Positions 58,601-64,000 of a DNA stretch of 64,000 nucleotides are shown here, in pieces (positions within the stretch are counted from its first letter, which is position 1; each line of letters starts with the position of its first letter). The stretch is from Siniperca chuatsi (Eukaryota > Chordata > Actinopteri > Centrarchiformes > Sinipercidae), in contig NC_058056.1 in assembly GCF_020085105.1 (NCBI RefSeq), forward strand, positions 20,074,429 through 20,138,428, given 5' to 3'. The position numbers were made by a program, and so were the translations under genes. Under the pieces are notes generated by a model. That model was not told the DNA's origin. It saw nothing but the letters and a program-made list of their open reading frames with translations, and ran no database searches.

Positions 58601-61600
58601 AAGTTTTATACTTTTACTTGGTTCATACATTATTTTAGAGCTGACCTGACCTCACCTTTTTGGGATTATGACTTGTATAAATACTTGCTTTTTTGATGAT
58701 GTGTGTGTTTCTTCTCGCTGTCCAAGCTCCTGGTTGCCCGTCTCAAAGAGGCATTTAACAACGCTAAACTCAACGCAGATGACGACTTGCGCAACACTCT
58801 CATCCTCACCACTGGAGAGATTGGCAGGTACAGTTGACCTGTGTCTATACACAAGAGCAAGTGGCACCACTAGCTGTGTTGTGATCACTCAAAATACCTT
58901 AATTTGCTCAACATCTTGGATCAAACAAGTACATTTATTTGTGACTCAAGGTACTGAGGCTAGCAATACAGCATGTCTTATTGTTACACATTTTCCATTC
59001 TTGCCTGTTCTTGATATATAGTCTGTTTTTAATTCATGTCTTGCATCTTTTGTTGTCACCAAAACTTTCGTTAATGAAGCGTATATAAAGCGGTTGTTTT
59101 GGTTACATTTGTTCATCTGTCTCTTCTTCTGTCAGAGCGTCTCAGGGTAGTTTGGTGTCGTTCTCTCTGCTGCGGCTGCTCCACTGTCTGCTGTCCAAGT
59201 CGTCCCCAGTGTCTGTAGCTGCATACGCTCAGATCAGAGCCCTGGCTACTGCCAAAGGTCTTAAACTTCAGACTCTCTTCAGTCAGTATAAGAACCCTAT
59301 TTGCCAGGTATAAAATCTTTAATGCTGCTTTAATAAACTTGGGCTATAAGCCACTGCTCATTTTACTATTTCTTTTATCTGAAGTGGAGAAATTTTAAGA
59401 TTTTAAGATTCTCAATTGTAAGATTCAAATTTTAAGATTCCATAATACATAGTATTATGGACTGATGACTTATGTCTGTAATGCTTGTGTTTTCATTTAG
59501 TGTTCATGTTTAATTAGACTTTTGCTAATGGAGGTTTGGACCACTAAGACTTTTAATTTGTGATTTTACAGTTTTTGTTTTACCCAAATAGTATGAAAGT
59601 TATGATGATGGTTGTGGCATAAACAGGTTTCCACATGATTGTGTGTATTTGTAGGTGGAGAATAATTTGAGAAATATATTCTTGAGGATTCAGTGCCCAA
59701 CATAGTTGCATTAGTTATATGTATTGTGGTAAATGTCTTGCCTGATAGTCACACTGAATTGCATTGAGATTAATTAGTTTTTACTTTAAAGAATTGGAGC
59801 TGTGTACAGCGATTTAGAGATTTAAAACCATATTGGCGTTAATTAGTTCTTTCTTCTGTGTGTTTAGTTCCTGGTGGAGTCACTACATTCACGCCATGCA
59901 TCAGCCTTGCGGAGCACACCGGATCAGGGCAGCGAATCAGCCAATCAGAGAGAGCTGGCCCTGGACATCCTGGCTCAGATCGCACACGCTTTTGATTTCC
60001 CAGACCTCCACCGCTTCCTCACTGTATGTCATACACGTAACTACACAAAAGCACATTCAGACACAAAAGTACACAGTATATACATTATATACAGTGTACA
60101 GTATATTGGATGTGATAGTACATTGAGACTGTACTATGTGTGTATATATACATGTGTGTTTCTGAGCATATACGTTTTTATGCATACTTTGTATATGTAG
60201 AGGACTCTCCAGGTGCTCCTGCCCTACCTGGCAGCCAAGGCAAGCTCTACTGGCTCCGCCCTCATCCGTACCCTGGCCAATGAGCTGAAGGCAAACAGGA
60301 GAGAGATCCTGATCAACAACTTCAAGTACATCTTCAGCCATCTGGTCTGTTCCTGCACCAAAGAGGAGCTAGAGAGAGCTTTCCACTACCTACAGGTTGT
60401 CTACCTATTCAAGCTACAGCAAAGACAACAGAGCAATTAGTTTTGCTTTGTGAACATGTTGTCGTGGTTGTAGTGGTTAGTAATGAATTTAGATGTCATT
60501 AGCATTGTCAACAGAATCAACATTTCTCAACTCCAGCACATGGAGTATCTCCAAGCACTTTGTCTAACAAGGCTGATAAATACAATAAAGCAGTGGTCCT
60601 GAAATGGTTGTTCTCCATAGTAAATCGTTAGATTACCAGACTGATATATATATTTTTTTTAAGAGCGAGACAGAGATTGAACTGGGCTCTCTGCTAAGGC
60701 AAGATTTCCAGGGTCTTCACAACGAGCTGCTGCTGCGCCTGGGAGAGCACTACCAACAGGTCGACACACATAATCACAAGTTCCCCTACAAATTCAGTCG
60801 TTTTCAGTATATATTCTTGTTGCATTTGAGTGCATACAGTGTAATGAATTCACTTATGTGGTTTAAAGCTAGTTATTGTTCATGTGTGTTGTACATGTCT
60901 ACGTAGGTATTCAACGGTCTGGCAATCCTGGCTTCCTTCGCATCCAATGATGACCCGTACCAGGGTCCTCGAGACATCACCACCCCAGAACGCATGGTAT
61001 GTGTCAGAGTTAAATATGGTGTTACGACTTTATCTTGCGCTTTGACCAAATAGATAGTTTGGAATTTTTTTTATTAAATTTTTTTTGTATATATATATAT
61101 ATTTTGTGTTCACCTGACATGCTGTAAAATTATAACAGACAGAGTCAAATGTAACTCAGCAAATGTTATTATTATTACATAATTAAGAATCGGTAAATCA
61201 ACATTCCTCCTCTTTTTTAACATGAATCTATATTTTTCTTCTCTTGTCTTTCTTTGGTCATTCTGTGACAGGCAGACTACCTGCAGCCGAAGCTGCTGGG
61301 AATTCTTGCCTTCTTCAACATGCAGCTGCTCAGCTCCAGCGCAGGAGAGAAGGACCGCAAGAAGTTGGTGTGTGATCCACTACTGAGAATCAATTAAATA
61401 ACTGATATTTGACAATGTATTGTTTCAGTGAGAGAGAGTTCACAGAGCTGCTGTTTGATGTCAATATTGTTCACAGCAAGAAAAATCCAAATGCTTTTAC
61501 GTGATTGATTTTGTGTCTGATTTGGTAAATGTTGTTGTTTGTCCACTGCTATTCTGCTTTGCTTTCTGTGCAGGTATTGACAAGTGTGATGGCTCTAATG

Positions 61601-63971
61601 CGACTGATGGGCTCCAAACATATCAGCTCTGTCAGAGTAAAGATGATGACAACGCTCCGCACGGGCCTCCGATACAGAGAGGACTTTCCACTGCTCTGCT
61701 GCCAGTCAGTACACACACTCACACTTTAAGGTCACAAGGAAACTGAATATCAGTGGTATATTGATGAATGCAGATTTCAGACCCGCCTCCCTGACCACAG
61801 TTGAGGCATAGGAGAACGTTGCGGAGCTGCTGAATTGCAGCCAAGTGTTTTCTGAAGGCAAATGTTAGTCGCTAACCATCCTCCCAGATCCTTACTCTGA
61901 CTTTTACCACATATGAATGTATTTACTCTTACCCATCTTTATTACACCACAGACTAACATAAAAGACAGTTTCTAACAGTTTGATTACATACTTGATAGA
62001 ACCTTAAACAATTCAACTATCTTTGTCTAATCATTCATGCTACAATCCTGTGTGATTAGCTCAATCCCCTGCTTCTGATTTTGATTCCTTCTTCCTGTGT
62101 GAACAGGACATGGGAGTGTTTTGTGAGGAGTGTGGAGCCGGCACACTTGGGCCCTCTACTGAGTCATGTTATTGTTGCACTCCTCCCCCTGATCCCACTG
62201 CAGCCCAAGGAAACCGCTGCTATTATCCACTTCCTGATACTGGACAACAGGTAACACACACAAACAAATGTAAAAATCACCAAAACTGTGCAGAAAGTTA
62301 CACATCAAAACCTGTGAAGTGCAAAACCAAACAAATTTTCATCTTTTTCCTGCATCAATTAAAATGTTAATTTTTATGTTAAAACAACATTTTATAACTT
62401 CAAAAATAGTACTTGTTTGGGGGTATTTCTACACTGACGAATCAAATCAAATAAACACACTTGGGTTAATAAAGAAATCCGCACTTAATTCCAGACTTCC
62501 GACAGCAGTGATATAATTCAGTCAATTTCCCACAGAGAAGAAGTCAACGACTACCTCCATGAGATTTACTTTCTGCCAGACCACCCAGAGCTGAAAGACA
62601 TCCACACTGTTCTGCAGGACTACAAGAAGGTCAGTATGGACAAGAGGACGAACACAATGATGAAGTAAATGAAGGATGCAGATGGTGACCAGGGTTACTG
62701 GTTGACATCAGTGGTGTTAAAGACAAAAATACACACTAAATGGTAATATATGATGTCTGATTCCACCCAGCTGACTGCCAGTAGCAGTGACCTAGCTGCA
62801 GCGCTGCAGCTCTCCATGAGAGCCGTTCAACATGAAAATGTTGACGTCAGGATTCATGCACTGACCAGCCTCAGGGACATGATGCACAGCAAGCAGGTAC
62901 ACACAAATTGTTAGACAACTAACTCTGAAAGGACCAGAGTTCAAGCTTCTTGTTTGCAAGTTAAAATAAAATTTCCTTATGGGTAATCAATGAAGTATCT
63001 CAATAAAGTAAACTAGTTCACTGTGTACTTTTTCCAGTGTTAACATAATTATTGAATACATCTCCTTTACTTACTGTACAATTTATGGGGAACATGCTGT
63101 AAAATAAGTGCAAAGCAGGAAGGAATACCTTTTATGTGAAGAGCTACAGAAATTAACATATTTCAGCACTATGTTACCACGTAAATCAGAGTTCCTGACA
63201 TGTCTTAAACTTACCATAATGTTCCATAACATATTTTTTTCTTTTGTGTTGTGGACTACAGGAGTGGCTGCTGCGGCAGGTTTGTGCGAGTGAGGCGGTG
63301 GAGCCGGTCATCTCCAGCCTAGTGTCAGTGCTGCTGAAGGGCTGCCAGGACTCGTCCCCAGAGGCCAGGCTCCTCTGTGGGGAGTGTCTCGGGGAGCTGG
63401 GGGCCGTGGACCCTGGACGCCTCGACCTGTCGCACACACACACACATGGTGACCGCAACACCTTCGTGGTAAGCTACACATATGTATAAAAAACATATAC
63501 AGTATGTAGCTTATAACTATGGCAATATGCACACAGGACACTCAACCGACAAATTCACAGTTTTAGGCATTTTTATACTTCCCTGAAAGGCTGAATGAAA
63601 TAAGTTAAATACACATTGTATTATTTTACAATTAACAGAAACATTTAATCATATAGACTTACTTGACTTCCTGTTTACATGGACACACAACTACATTAGG
63701 TGAATATGAATATCCATATTTCAGAAAAAAGGTAACTATAATGTATGTGAGGATATTGCACTCTTACAATTCTTTAATCGAAAAAAGATGAGCTCACTGT
63801 TCATTATAAGTCTCCATGCAGAGACAAACATTTAAAAGTATATTTTTCTGGGAACAGAGTGGGGTTGATGATCCCAACTTTGCCTATGACCTGCTGACTG
63901 AACTGACCAGAACATTTCTGGCTTACGCTGATGATGTGAGAGCGCAGGACTCCGCTGCTTATGCAATTCAG
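52665..63971 (+). CDS. atr: ATR checkpoint kinase, N-terminal 1402 codons, continues beyond the window
   Basis: PIKK-family kinase that, with ATRIP, senses RPA-coated single-stranded DNA and activates Chk1; nuclear. Exons: 52665-52717, 52891-52982, 53852-54004, 54135-55036, 55144-55286, 56019-56189, 56408-56571, 56988-57140, 57377-57575, 57734-57990, 58176-58372, 58727-58827, 59136-59307, 59868-60023, 60201-60395, 60664-60759, 60907-60996, 61272-61367, 61574-61704, 62107-62250, 62536-62629, 62771-62896, 63262-63468, 63858-63971. All are in phase (4206 nt). Seen: conserved start [12 protein letters not shown] and [18 protein letters not shown]; large exon 4 coding the divergent ATRIP-binding region; helical HEAT-type repeats throughout; UME domain from about residue 1046 ([53 protein letters not shown]); [19 protein letters not shown] near the right edge. 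FAT, kinase and FATC domains lie outside. N-terminal exons 3-8 are much less conserved than exons 12-24, as usual for ATR. Confidence 0.96.
53150..53191. repeat. 21-bp tandem duplication
   Basis: Two perfect copies of the unit TTGTGACTGATGCACTTGCA+G in atr intron 2. No function evident. Confidence 0.9.
53506..53814. mobile_element. D-family hAT-like MITE, 309 bp, next to atr exon 3
   Basis: Left end AACTGGTTCCCAACC and right end GGTTGTGAACCAGTT are inverted repeats. Flanks GGTTAATG (53498-53505) and GGTTAATC (53815-53822) form an 8-bp duplication with one mismatch. The element ends 37 bp before atr exon 3, so nearly the whole intron 3' end is bounded by it. No coding frame. Confidence 0.65.
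56735..56965. repeat. Repeat with degenerate telomere-like TTAGGG tract
   Basis: In atr intron 7. GGGTTAC/GGTTAGGG variants at 56855-56930, bounded by CCCATGGGGACTCG on the left and GTCCCCATGGGG on the right. Reverse-oriented relative of 16300-16545. Confidence 0.45.
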
Positions 63972-64000
63972 GTACACACACTTGCTACACTCACACTTGT

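Overview
The window is nuclear genomic DNA of a ray-finned fish, most likely a percomorph-type teleost. Five vertebrate genes have short exons with GT-AG introns. The spacers and introns hold (CA)n/(GT)n microsatellites and small dispersed repeats of kinds common in teleosts. I assembled the exons by eye: every splice phase closes, and the proteins read without stops. No species name can be given from the sequence alone.

Layout: (1) 1-9300, minus strand: 5' half of pak2 (p21-activated kinase 2), running off the left edge, with its non-coding first exon in a CpG-rich patch at 9061-9400. (2) 10673-22238, plus: complete hltf (helicase-like transcription factor), 24 coding exons, 970 aa. (3) 33866-24882, minus: complete gyg1 (glycogenin-1), 7 coding exons, 337 aa, tail-to-tail with hltf. 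(4) 33960-41600: long spacer of mobile-element remains, including a solo LTR, plus any unplaced pls1 5' exons. (5) 41627-50961, plus: complete pls1 (plastin-1/fimbrin), 15 coding exons, 635 aa. (6) 52665-63971 and beyond, plus: first 24 coding exons (1402 codons) of atr (ATR checkpoint kinase), leaving the window before the kinase domain.

The genes are a syntenic neighbourhood rather than a pathway. The one functional link is that hltf and atr both act in the response to stalled replication forks. gyg1 primes glycogen, pls1 bundles actin and pak2 is a Cdc42/Rac effector kinase.

I found no previously undescribed gene system. The points most worth a second look are: an 84-nt stop-free, frame-preserving intron in pls1; a Gly-to-Glu change in pls1 EF-hand 2; GT repeats forming or abutting several splice sites; a fold-back repeat placed to form a hairpin in the gyg1 3' UTR; a coding CA repeat in atr; and well-delimited nested mobile elements (a hAT-type MITE with an 8-bp target duplication, a solo LTR with a 5-bp duplication, a hAT-like MITE 37 bp upstream of an atr exon).
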